Shown piece by piece: positions 6,495 through 13,194 of a stretch of DNA of 21,526 bases; within the stretch, counting starts at the first letter, position 1, and the number at the start of each line of letters is the position of its first letter. This DNA comes from Acetobacteraceae bacterium. GTDB lineage: Bacteria > Pseudomonadota > Alphaproteobacteria > Acetobacterales > Acetobacteraceae. Location: NCBI GenBank assembly GCA_003506895.1, contig DNXO01000084.1, positions 125,135 through 146,660 of the forward strand, read 5' to 3'. A program made the translations under genes and the position numbers. The notes under the pieces were generated by a model. The model worked only from the letters and a program-made list of their open reading frames with translations, was not told the origin of the DNA and searched no databases.

Positions 6495-7895
6495 TCAGAA
6501 ATGGATCGCCCGCCCGTAAGCACTCAGCACCGCCTCGTGCATCGTTTCGCTCACAGTCGGATGCGGGAACACCGTGTGCATCAGGTCCGTCTCGGTGGTT
6601 TCCAGCGTTCGTGCGATCACATACCCCTGGATCATTTCGGTCACCTCGGCGCCGATCATGTGCGCGCCGAGCAACTCTCCGGTCTTGGCGTCGAATACTG
6701 TTTTGACCAGCCCCTCCGGCTCACCCATCGCGATGGCCTTGCCGTTGCCGATGAACGGGAACCGGCCGACCTTCACCTCGTATCCGGCCTCTTTCGCCTT
6801 CGCCTCGGTCAGCCCCACCGACGCCACCTGAGGCCGGCAATAGGTGCAGCCCGGAATGTTACGTACGTCCATCGGATGCACGTCCTTCACCCCGGCGATC
6901 TTCTCGACGCAGAGAACGCCTTCATGGCTGGCCTTATGAGCCAGCCACGGCGGCCCGGCGATGTCGCCGATCGCGTAAACCCCCGGCTCCCCGGTTCGGC
7001 AGTATTCGTCGATCAGCACATGCGTCCGATCGACCTTTACGCCGGTCCCTTCCAGCCCGAGGCCCTCAACGTTGCCAACGATACCAACGGCGGAGATCAC
7101 CCGATCCACGGTGATTTCCTGGCTCTTGCCGCCAGCCTCCACCGTAACGGTTACGTTGTCCGCGCCCTTCTTGACGCTCTTCACCGTGGCGCCGGTCATG
7201 ATCTTCATGCCCTGCTTCTCGAACGCCTTGTGCGCGAACGCCGAAATTTCCTCGTCCTCGACGGCGAGGATCCTGGGCAGCACTTCCACCACGGTCACCG
7301 CCGCGCCCATGTTCAGGTAGAAGCTGGCGAACTCGATCCCGATCGCGCCCGACCCGATCACCAGCAGCGATTTCGGCATCATCGTGGGAACCATCGCTTC
7401 CCGGTATGACCAGATCAGCTTGCCATCCGCCTCGATACCAGGAAGTTGCCGAGCGCGCGCGCCGGTGGCGAGGATGATGTGCGGCGCCTTCAGGGTGGCA
7501 ACGTCCTTGCCGTCTTTCGTGACCGCAACGGTTTGCTTGCCTGCCAGCTTGCCCGATCCGTCGAATACCGTGACCTTATTCTTCCGCAACAAATGTGCGA
7601 CGCCGGAGGACAACTGCTTCGCTACGCCGCGCGAGCGTTTCACCACTTTTTCAATATCGAATTTCGGCGTTACAGCCTCAAACCCGAAATCCGGCAGGTG
7701 GTGCATCAGATGATTGATCTCGCTGGTCCGCAGCAAGGCCTTGGTTGGAATGCAACCCCAGTTGAGGCAAATGCCCCCCAAATTCTCCCGTTCCACCACC
7801 GCCGTCTTCATCCCAAGTTGCGCTGCTCGGATTGCCGCGACATAGCCGCCCGGGCCGCCGCCGAGAACGATCAGGTCGAATGCTTGGTCAGCCAT
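6495..7895 (-). CDS. lpdA: Dihydrolipoamide dehydrogenase (E3 of the 2-oxoacid dehydrogenase complexes)
   Basis: This 466-residue FAD- and NAD-dependent flavoenzyme reoxidises dihydrolipoyl groups on the E2 subunit. The FAD site is LGGGPGGYVAA (residues 11-21). The redox disulfide is GICLNWGCIPTK with C43 and C48. The NAD site is VIGSGAIGIEFASF. The second FAD segment is YAIGDIAGPPWLAHKA, and the C-terminal catalytic pair is in HPTVSETMHEA. The ATG at 7893-7895 was chosen because AAAGGA lies about 9 nt before it and the protein then starts at the Rossmann strand. A frame open 26 codons further upstream runs inside the acetyltransferase gene. It overlaps that gene by 8 nt. Its proximity to pdhABC suggests service to pyruvate dehydrogenase. 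Confidence 0.97.
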   Translation of the reverse strand: MADQAFDLIVLGGGPGGYVAAIRAAQLGMKTAVVERENLGGICLNWGCIPTKALLRTSEINHLMHHLPDFGFEAVTPKFDIEKVVKRSRGVAKQLSSGVAHLLRKNKVTVFDGSGKLAGKQTVAVTKDGKDVATLKAPHIILATGARARQLPGIEADGKLIWSYREAMVPTMMPKSLLVIGSGAIGIEFASFYLNMGAAVTVVEVLPRILAVEDEEISAFAHKAFEKQGMKIMTGATVKSVKKGADNVTVTVEAGGKSQEITVDRVISAVGIVGNVEGLGLEGTGVKVDRTHVLIDEYCRTGEPGVYAIGDIAGPPWLAHKASHEGVLCVEKIAGVKDVHPMDVRNIPGCTYCRPQVASVGLTEAKAKEAGYEVKVGRFPFIGNGKAIAMGEPEGLVKTVFDAKTGELLGAHMIGAEVTEMIQGYVIARTLETTETDLMHTVFPHPTVSETMHEAVLSAYGRAIHF

Positions 7896-8382
7896 GAGAA
7901 GTTCCTTTCGCCAGGGAGACGAGCGCGTCGCCGCCCAAGGTTCGTGTTTGCCAGTCGGTGATCTGTTCGGCACCGATCCGCTGGTAAAAGTCGATCGAGG
8001 GTTGGTTCCAGTTCAGTACCCGCCATTCGACGCGAACACAGTTCTCGGCCACCGCGCGCGCGGCGAGGTGTCGCATTAGTGCGAGCCCGATCCCGCTGCC
8101 GCGATGCTCTGGTTCGACGAACAGGTCTTCCAGGAAGATGTTCGACCGAGCCTTGAAGGTGCTGAACGTGTAGTAGAACAGGGCAAGGCCGGCGGATGTG
8201 CCGCCGATGTCGGCCAGGATGGCATGGGCACGGGGTACCAGGCCGAACAGGGCCTCGTGCAGGTCGGATTCGGTGGCGGTGGCTTCGTGGGACAGGCGTT
8301 CGTAGTCGGCCAGGCCGCGGATCAGGCGGTGGACCGCCTTGGTGTCATGGGCAGTGGCGGGGCGGATGGTGAAGCGGGTCAT
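7888..8382 (-). CDS. GNAT-family N-acetyltransferase, spermidine/spermine acetyltransferase-like
   Basis: This 164-residue acetyl-CoA-dependent acetyltransferase has the fold's key acetyl-CoA loop in LFVEPEHRGSGIGLALMRHL. The following RVLNWNQPSIDFYQRIGA is close to the pattern of the SSAT/diamine (or thialysine) acetyltransferase branch (W-N-x-P-S-I-x-F-Y-x-x-x-G-A), as is FYYTFSTFKARSNIFLEDLF. The substrate, probably a small primary amine, is inferred from that likeness. The stop overlaps the lpdA start by 8 nt, so the two are coupled. Its start lies only about 30 nt from repeat copy B, and no good ribosome-binding site is seen there. Confidence 0.88.
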   Translation of the reverse strand: MTRFTIRPATAHDTKAVHRLIRGLADYERLSHEATATESDLHEALFGLVPRAHAILADIGGTSAGLALFYYTFSTFKARSNIFLEDLFVEPEHRGSGIGLALMRHLAARAVAENCVRVEWRVLNWNQPSIDFYQRIGAEQITDWQTRTLGGDALVSLAKGTSHG

Positions 8383-8414
8383 TTGAAAGCTCGCGGCAGC
8401 GCGCCGACGTTAAA

Positions 8415-8453
8415 TGTTGTGACATGGCGGTGCTTCGCGCGGCCACCCACGAC
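8415..8453 (+). repeat. Dispersed 39-bp palindromic repeat, copy B (left flank of the GIY-YIG gene)
   Basis: Aligned by hand with the sequence shared by copies A and C, this copy matches at about 31 of 39 positions, including all 13 of the end GGCCACCCACGAC. The hairpin has diverged (GGCGGTGC-TTC-GCGCGGCC) but most pairs are kept. Like copy A it is followed by TTT. Its CCCACGAC end points towards the GIY-YIG gene. It sits in the 5' region of the acetyltransferase gene. Confidence 0.75.
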
Positions 8454-8537
8454 TTTCCGTCGTTGATCCACGGAAGAACGCGAATAATCCGCGTTGCGTA
8501 AACCCTTCCTTGACCAATCCTCCTTATTCTCGGCCCG

Positions 8538-8810
8538 ATGCCCGCGGGATGGCTCTACATCATGACCAATCGTCCGAATGGGACGCTGTACACCGGCGTC
8601 ACGAGTAACCTGGCCGCAAGGGTTACGGCGCATAAGGACTGCACTGGATCGATGTTTACAGCGCGCTACAACCTGCAACGCCTGGTTTACGCCGAACAAC
8701 ACGGCGATATGCTTAGCGCGATCCAGCGCGAGACCAATGTTAAGCGGTGGCCGCGAGCTTGGCCGGTCAGATTGATCGTCGCTGGCAATCCTGATTGGGA
8801 CGATCTGTAG
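8538..8810 (+). CDS. Small GIY-YIG nuclease-domain protein (stand-alone, URI/COG2827 type)
   Basis: This 90-residue protein is made up almost entirely of a GIY-YIG catalytic domain. The first motif is WLYIMTNRPNGTLYTGVTSN, with Tyr7 and Tyr18 at the GIY and YIG tyrosine positions (the second motif reads YTG). Arg28 and His32 in ARVTAH follow, then FTARYNLQRLVYAE. The metal-binding Glu65 is in IQRETNVKRW. The ending NPDWDDL is typical of the stand-alone family. All usual catalytic residues are present, so it is probably active on DNA; the target is unknown. There is no clear ribosome-binding site before the ATG. It is the only plus-strand gene in a minus-strand run, and is flanked by inverted repeats B and C. 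Confidence 0.9.
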   Translation: MPAGWLYIMTNRPNGTLYTGVTSNLAARVTAHKDCTGSMFTARYNLQRLVYAEQHGDMLSAIQRETNVKRWPRAWPVRLIVAGNPDWDDL

Positions 8811-8826
8811 GATGGGCTGTTGTGAT

Positions 8827-8865
8827 GTCGTGGGTGGCCGGGCCAAGCCCGGCCATGACACATAG
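8827..8865 (-). repeat. Dispersed 39-bp palindromic repeat, copy C (right flank of the GIY-YIG gene)
   Basis: This is the best-formed copy. On the plus strand it begins GTCGTGGGTGG, has a perfect stem TGGCCGGGC / GCCCGGCCA (8835-8843 and 8847-8855) with a CAA loop, and ends GACACATAG. It starts 16 nt after the GIY-YIG stop codon and could also end that transcript. It is inverted relative to copies A and B and matches A at 36 of 39 positions. Confidence 0.85.
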
Positions 8866-8944
8866 GAAGCGGCGACCATTCCGCTACGCACGGGCCGCAT
8901 TTCCCTCGCACACTCTGACAGGCGGCGGCGTGGGTAAGCTTGCT

Positions 8945-8959
8945 GTGCGTCCAGCGCAC
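8945..8959 (-). terminator. Weak hairpin after pdhC
   Basis: GTGCG / CGCAC with a 5-nt loop lies about 20 nt past the pdhC stop codon on the minus strand. No T-run follows, so an intrinsic terminator is not convincing. The remainder of 8866-8978 shows nothing else that I can support. Confidence 0.2.
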
Positions 8960-8978
8960 GCATCGCGCCGGCCCCCTT

Positions 8979-10268
8979 TTACAGCATCAAACTCAACGGG
9001 TCCTCAACCACCTGCTTGAACGTCCGCAGCCAGTTGGCACCCAGCGCCCCGTCCACTACCCGATGATCCACCGACAGCGTGCAGGTCATCACCGTCGCGA
9101 CCGCCAGTTCGCCGTCCTTGTTCACCACCGGACGCTTCCGCCCCGCCGCGACCGCCAGGATCGCCGCCTGAGGCGGATTGATGATCGCGGAGAACTCCGA
9201 AACCCCGAACATGCCCATGTTGGAGATTGAGAACCCGCCGCCCTGGAATTCCTCCGGCTTCAGCTTGCCTGCGCGGGCGCGGCCTGCCAGATCCTTCATC
9301 TCCCGGCTGATGGTCGAGAGCCCCTTGGTATCCGCCTGCCGCACGATCGGGGTGATCAGCCCATCCGGAATGGAAACGGCGACGCTGATGTCCACGTCGT
9401 CGTAGAAAACCATCCCGTCGTCGGTCCAGCTTGCATTGACCGTCGGCACCTTCCGCAACGTCGCCGCCGCCGCCTTGATGACCATGTCGTTGATGGTGAT
9501 CAGATACGCCCCCGGGTTGTCCTTGGGCGGAGACTTGGCGTTCAACTGCGCCAGCAGCGCGTTCATCGCGTCGATTTCGATATCCATTGAGACGTAGAAA
9601 TGCGGGATGGTTGATTTCGCCTCGGTCAACCGCTTGGCGATCACCTTCCGCATCGAGGAATGTGGCACCACCTTATGCGGCGCCGTGATCACCGGCGCGG
9701 GCGTCTTCACCACCGGCGCGGCGGCGGGCGCGGCAACAGTGGGCGCCACCGTCGCGGCCGGAGCCGCGATGCCGCCCTTCTGAGCAGCCTCGATGTCCGC
9801 CCGAATAATCCGTCCGTTCGGCCCGCTGCCCTTCAACCCTGACAGGTCGATCCCAGCCTGCATCGCCATCCGCCGGGCGAGCGGTGACGCGAACACCCGC
9901 TCACCAGCCGGCACGTGACCGTTGGCAACCGGAGCCGGCTTCGGGGCCGCCACGGGCTCCGGCGCGGCCGCGGCAACCGGCTTAGGGGCGGGGGCGACCG
10001 GGGCCGCCCCGCTCGGCACAGCCTCACCGGCATCGACCAGAATCGCGATCGGCTCGTTTACTTTTACGCCGGCTGCCCCGTCGGCGACCAGGATCTTGCC
10101 CAGCACACCCTCATCGACCGCTTCGACCTCCATGGTCGCCTTGTCCGTCTCGATCTCGGCGATCACGTCGCCGGCCTTGATGGTGTCGCCTTCCTTCTTC
10201 AACCAGCGGGCCAAGGTGCCCTCGGTCATGGTCGGGCTCAGCGCCGGCATCAGGATATTGGTTGCCAT
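8979..10268 (-). CDS. pdhC: Pyruvate dehydrogenase E2, dihydrolipoyllysine-residue acetyltransferase
   Basis: This 429-residue core enzyme of the pyruvate dehydrogenase complex moves the acetyl group from E1-bound lipoyl to CoA. One N-terminal lipoyl domain carries the lipoylated Lys43 in ETDKATMEV. An Ala/Pro-rich linker follows (about 80-122). The peripheral subunit-binding domain is FASPLARRMAMQAGIDLSGL...GRI (about 125-160), then a second Ala/Pro linker. The C-terminal catalytic domain ends with His402 in DHRVVDGALGANWL. GGGGAG lies about 8 nt before the ATG in the 16-nt gap after pdhB. It is the last gene of the pdhA-pdhB-pdhC run. One lipoyl domain is the usual number for alphaproteobacterial PdhC. 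Confidence 0.97.
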   Translation of the reverse strand: MATNILMPALSPTMTEGTLARWLKKEGDTIKAGDVIAEIETDKATMEVEAVDEGVLGKILVADGAAGVKVNEPIAILVDAGEAVPSGAAPVAPAPKPVAAAAPEPVAAPKPAPVANGHVPAGERVFASPLARRMAMQAGIDLSGLKGSGPNGRIIRADIEAAQKGGIAAPAATVAPTVAAPAAAPVVKTPAPVITAPHKVVPHSSMRKVIAKRLTEAKSTIPHFYVSMDIEIDAMNALLAQLNAKSPPKDNPGAYLITINDMVIKAAAATLRKVPTVNASWTDDGMVFYDDVDISVAVSIPDGLITPIVRQADTKGLSTISREMKDLAGRARAGKLKPEEFQGGGFSISNMGMFGVSEFSAIINPPQAAILAVAAGRKRPVVNKDGELAVATVMTCTLSVDHRVVDGALGANWLRTFKQVVEDPLSLML

Positions 10269-10284
10269 CGGTAACGCTCCCCGC

Positions 10285-11625
10285 TCAGACGATTTTCTTC
10301 ACCGCATTCACAACCCAGTCGGGTTGCGGCAGCGCCAGTTTCTCCAGATTCGCCGCATAGGGAAGCGGCACGTCGATTCCATGCACCCGAACCGGCGGAG
10401 CGTCCAGCCAGTCGAACGCATGCTCGATGATCTGCATCGCCACCTCGGCGCCGATGCCGGCGAACGGCCAGCCTTCTTCCACCGTGACCAGCCGGCTGGT
10501 CTTCTTCACGCTTTCCACGATGGTCGCGGTGTCCAACGGACGCAGGCTGCGCAGGTTGATCACCTCCGCCTCGATGCCTTGTTCGGCCAGGATTTCGGCT
10601 GCTTTCAGCGCGGTCCCGACCATGATGCTGAACGCCACGATCGTGACATGAGAACCAACACGCTCGATCTTCGCCTTGCCAATTGGCACGATGAAATCGT
10701 CATCCACCGGGCAGTCGAACGTCTGGCCGTACAGGATCTCATTTTCCAGCACGATGACCGGGTTCGGATCGCGGATCGCCGCCCGCAGCAGGCCCTTGGC
10801 GTCGGCCGACGACCAGGGCGCCACCACCTTCAATCCCGGCACATGCGCATACCAACTGGCGTAGCACTGCGAATGTTGCGCCCCGACGCGCGAGGCCGCG
10901 CCATTGGGTCCACGGAACACGATCGGGCAACCCATCTGGCCGCCCGACATATACAACGTCTTGGCCGCCGAGTTGATGATCTGGTCCATCGCCTGCATGG
11001 CGAAGTTGAACGTCATGAACTCCACGATCGGCCGCAGCCCGTTCAGCGCGGCACCCACCGCCATACCGGTGAAGCCGTGTTCGGTGATCGGCGTATCGAT
11101 CACGCGGCGGGGGCCGAATTCGTCCAGCAGCCCTTGGCTGATCTTATAGGCACCCTGGTATTGCGCGACTTCCTCGCCCAGCAGGAACACATCGCCGTCG
11201 CGCCGCATTTCCAGCGCCATCGCGTCACGCAGCGCTTCGCGGACGGTGGTTGGCTTGGTCGGACCCCAATCCTTATCCGGGGTCGGCGTGGCGGATACCG
11301 GGGCTGATGGAGCAGCGGCCTCCGCTTTCGGCGGGGCCGCGGGTGCTGCCTTAGGCGCGGGCGCCTCGGCCGAGACATCCTCGCCGTTCACGCTCAACAC
11401 CGCGATCGGGGTGTTGACTGCGACGCCTTCGGTGCCTTCCTCGACCAGAATGCGGGCTAGCTTACCCTCATCCACGGCCTCGACTTCCATCGTCGCCTTG
11501 TCGGTCTCGATTTCGGCGATCACGTCGCCGGCCTTGACGTCGTCGCCGACGGCCTTCAACCATTTCGCCAGCTTGCCCTCAGTCATCGTGGGCGACAGCG
11601 CCGGCATCAAAATCTGGGTCGCCAT
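10285..11625 (-). CDS. pdhB: Pyruvate dehydrogenase E1 beta subunit with N-terminal lipoyl domain
   Basis: This 446-residue protein is longer than a plain E1 beta (about 330) because it starts with a lipoyl domain (residues 1 to about 78, Lys43 in ETDKATMEV) and an Ala/Pro linker (about 82-115). The E1 beta body begins with TTVREALRDAMALEMRRDGDVFLLGEEVAQYQGAYKISQGL, which includes the conserved active-site glutamates. It then has TPITEHGFTGMAVGAA and RGPNGAASRVGAQHSQ. Together with PdhA it decarboxylates pyruvate and acetylates lipoyl groups. The start is set by GGAGGG inside the last codons of pdhA, 3 nt away. Its lipoyl domain is very like that of PdhC in both protein and DNA. Confidence 0.97.
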   Translation of the reverse strand: MATQILMPALSPTMTEGKLAKWLKAVGDDVKAGDVIAEIETDKATMEVEAVDEGKLARILVEEGTEGVAVNTPIAVLSVNGEDVSAEAPAPKAAPAAPPKAEAAAPSAPVSATPTPDKDWGPTKPTTVREALRDAMALEMRRDGDVFLLGEEVAQYQGAYKISQGLLDEFGPRRVIDTPITEHGFTGMAVGAALNGLRPIVEFMTFNFAMQAMDQIINSAAKTLYMSGGQMGCPIVFRGPNGAASRVGAQHSQCYASWYAHVPGLKVVAPWSSADAKGLLRAAIRDPNPVIVLENEILYGQTFDCPVDDDFIVPIGKAKIERVGSHVTIVAFSIMVGTALKAAEILAEQGIEAEVINLRSLRPLDTATIVESVKKTSRLVTVEEGWPFAGIGAEVAMQIIEHAFDWLDAPPVRVHGIDVPLPYAANLEKLALPQPDWVVNAVKKIV

Positions 11626-11628
11626 CGC

Positions 11629-12639
11629 TCAGCCCTCCAACATCACATCGGTGTACAGTTCGGACAGTTCCGGCTCTGGACTGGTCTGCGCGAAATCGGC
11701 GGCGTCCTGCACGATCGCCTTGATTTCGTCGTCGATCGCCTTGAACACTTTCTCTTCGATATCAAGCGCTTCCAGGCGATGGCGGGCGTTCTCGATGCAG
11801 TCATGCTGGGTGCGCATCATCTGCACTTCCTCGCGCGTCCGGTATTTCGCCGGATCGGACATCGAGTGCCCCCGGTACCGATACGTCTTCACTTCAAGCA
11901 GATACGGACCCTTGCCCGCTCGGCAGGCCGCCACCGCCTGTTCCGCCGCTTCCTTCACCGCCAGAACGTCCATGCCATCGACCTGGAGGCCCGGAATGCC
12001 CCAAGGCGCCCCGTTCTTCGACAGATCATGGCTGGCCGAGGACCGCTCCACCGACGTGCCCATGCCGTACTTGTTGTTCTCGATCACGAACACGCAGGGC
12101 AGCTTCATCAGCGCCGCCAGATTGAAGCTTTCGTAAACCTGGCCCTGGTTCGATGCACCCTCACCAAAGTACGTCAGAGAAACCCGGTCATTCCCGCGAT
12201 ACATGTTGCTGAATGCCAGACCGGCCCCCAGGCTGACCTGAGCGCCCACGATGCCGTGCCCGCCGAAGAAGTTCTTCTCCTTGCTGAACATGTGCATCGA
12301 GCCGCCCTTGCCGTGCGAATACCCGCCTGAGCGTCCCGTGAGTTCCGCCATCACACCGCGGGCTTCCATGCCGGTCGCCAGCATGTGCCCATGATCGCGA
12401 TACGACGTGATGACCTGGTCGCCGTCGCTGATCGCGGCCTGCATACCGACCACCACCGCTTCCTGACCGATATAGAGGTGACAAAAACCGCCGATCAGAC
12501 CCATGCCGTAAAGCTGGCCGGCCTTCTCCTCGAACCTGCGGATAAGCAACATGGTGCGATACGCTTTTAGCAGCGCATCCCGATCCACCGTTTTGTCCTT
12601 AGCCTTGCCGCGTTTCTTAGCCTCGGCTGCCAGCGCCAT
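11629..12639 (-). CDS. pdhA: Pyruvate dehydrogenase E1 alpha subunit
   Basis: This 336-residue thiamine-diphosphate-dependent subunit pairs with PdhB. RDHGHMLATG (81-90), GKGGSMHMF and NFFGGHGIVGAQVSLGAGLA are typical. The thiamine-diphosphate/Mg motif normally written GDG...NN reads G159-E160-G161 followed by N188-N189, so the metal-binding Asp is replaced by Glu. The phosphorylation-loop-like region YRYRGHSMSDPAKYRTREEV is intact. GGGGGAC lies about 7 nt before the ATG. The gene heads the pdhABC run; the spacer upstream (12640-12957) should contain its promoter. Apart from the Glu, nothing suggests loss of function. Confidence 0.96.
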   Translation of the reverse strand: MALAAEAKKRGKAKDKTVDRDALLKAYRTMLLIRRFEEKAGQLYGMGLIGGFCHLYIGQEAVVVGMQAAISDGDQVITSYRDHGHMLATGMEARGVMAELTGRSGGYSHGKGGSMHMFSKEKNFFGGHGIVGAQVSLGAGLAFSNMYRGNDRVSLTYFGEGASNQGQVYESFNLAALMKLPCVFVIENNKYGMGTSVERSSASHDLSKNGAPWGIPGLQVDGMDVLAVKEAAEQAVAACRAGKGPYLLEVKTYRYRGHSMSDPAKYRTREEVQMMRTQHDCIENARHRLEALDIEEKVFKAIDDEIKAIVQDAADFAQTSPEPELSELYTDVMLEG

Positions 12640-12754
12640 ATCGACGTCCCCCGCTCGGTTTCCGGTTCGGTTGATCGCTCACTAGCGGCATATCGGTCGG
12701 TTCGACAAGCGTTCCAGGGCGGAAAAGCTAGATTGTGCAACGCAATAGTCTCAA

Positions 12755-12773
12755 TTAACCAGATTGTGGTTAA
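12755..12773. promoter_or_regulatory. 7-5-7 inverted repeat, candidate operator upstream of pdhA
   Basis: TTAACCA-N5-TGGTTAA is a perfect 7-bp inverted repeat with a 5-nt centre. It lies about 115 nt upstream of the pdhA start and about 185 nt upstream of the divergent small gene at 12958. AT-rich arms in GC-rich DNA and the helical-turn spacing suit a dimeric regulator. Next to it, TTGAGA on the minus strand could be a -35 element, but no good -10 follows. The regulator is unknown. Confidence 0.4.
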
Positions 12774-12817
12774 CTGCTTGTCCCGGCAAAAGACTGCGCC
12801 TGCCGGCAAGGCTCGTC

Positions 12818-12845
12818 ATTTCGTATCGGGGTCATCCGACGAAAT
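12818..12845. repeat. Imperfect inverted repeat in the pdhA upstream spacer
   Basis: ATTTCGT (12818-12824) pairs with ACGAAAT (12839-12845). Inside, CGG pairs with CCG around a GGTCAT loop, leaving a 2-nt bulge. No T-run follows on either strand, so it is probably not a terminator. It may be an operator or a leader structure for the gene at 12958. No gene is seen in the 12640-12957 spacer. Confidence 0.35.
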
Positions 12846-12957
12846 ATTATGTCGCCGTCCTGGCGCTATTCGCAGAGACGTTACCGGGACGCCGCGTTGG
12901 CAACACGCCGCCCTGATCCGCGTTGCCGTCTAACCATCATCGAAGGAGAACCACTCA

Positions 12958-13173
12958 ATGACAACCGAAACGAACGAAGGTGAAGGCAACCGTACCGCCG
13001 CCAAACAATACAACGACGCTCAGAAAAAATTCGCCGAAAGCGGCAAGGTCGGCCCTGCTGCCAAGGATGCGGCTAAGGCTGTTGACGGCCCCGAAGGCAG
13101 CGACCTGCGCAAGGCAGAGGACCTCGGCAAACGCCACGCGCATGGCGAAGACCCGCAACTCAAGAAGGCGTAG
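12958..13173 (+). CDS. Small conserved-looking hydrophilic protein, unknown function
   Basis: This 71-residue protein begins MTTETNEGEGNRTAAKQYND and ends HAHGEDPQLKKA. It is rich in Lys, Glu, Asp and Ala, with no signal peptide, no membrane segment and no cysteine, and is probably helical or disordered. AAGGAG lies 8 nt before the ATG, an excellent ribosome-binding site, which is the main reason to accept it. I recall similar short MTTETNEGEG-type proteins annotated as hypothetical in related bacteria, but could not check. It stands alone on the plus strand between pdhA (divergent) and the deacetylase gene (convergent, 21 nt away). No function is proposed. Confidence 0.8.
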   Translation: MTTETNEGEGNRTAAKQYNDAQKKFAESGKVGPAAKDAAKAVDGPEGSDLRKAEDLGKRHAHGEDPQLKKA

Positions 13174-13194
13174 CGGGGGCCGGGTCCTGGCCGC

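Larger units (their letters stand above)
8415..8865. mobile_element. Candidate mobile unit: GIY-YIG nuclease gene bounded by inverted palindromic repeats
   Basis: About 450 bp hold one complete GIY-YIG gene with repeat copy B on the left and copy C on the right. The two copies are inverted relative to each other, both with the CCCACGAC end facing inward. The unit lies between pdhC and the acetyltransferase-lpdA pair, all of which run on the minus strand, while its own gene runs on the plus strand. That layout is what an insertion into a pdhABC-lpdA locus would look like. No target-site duplication was recognised. Mobility is an inference. Confidence 0.45.

Noticed and set aside
8464..8487. 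TGATCC upstream of the GIY-YIG gene as an RpoE promoter.
   Set aside because: At an 18-nt spacing the next bases are TCCGC, with no -10 likeness. The hexamer alone is too common.
8379..8963. A 194-codon minus-strand frame over the GIY-YIG gene.
   Set aside because: It is antisense to a gene with all GIY-YIG catalytic residues and reads through both repeats.
9922..11307. A 461-codon open frame on the plus strand.
   Set aside because: It is antisense to pdhC and pdhB and reads as Arg/His-rich sequence without a domain.
12640..12957. A possible tRNA, because of a GGTTCGA string near 12688.
   Set aside because: No acceptor, D or anticodon arms can be folded around it.
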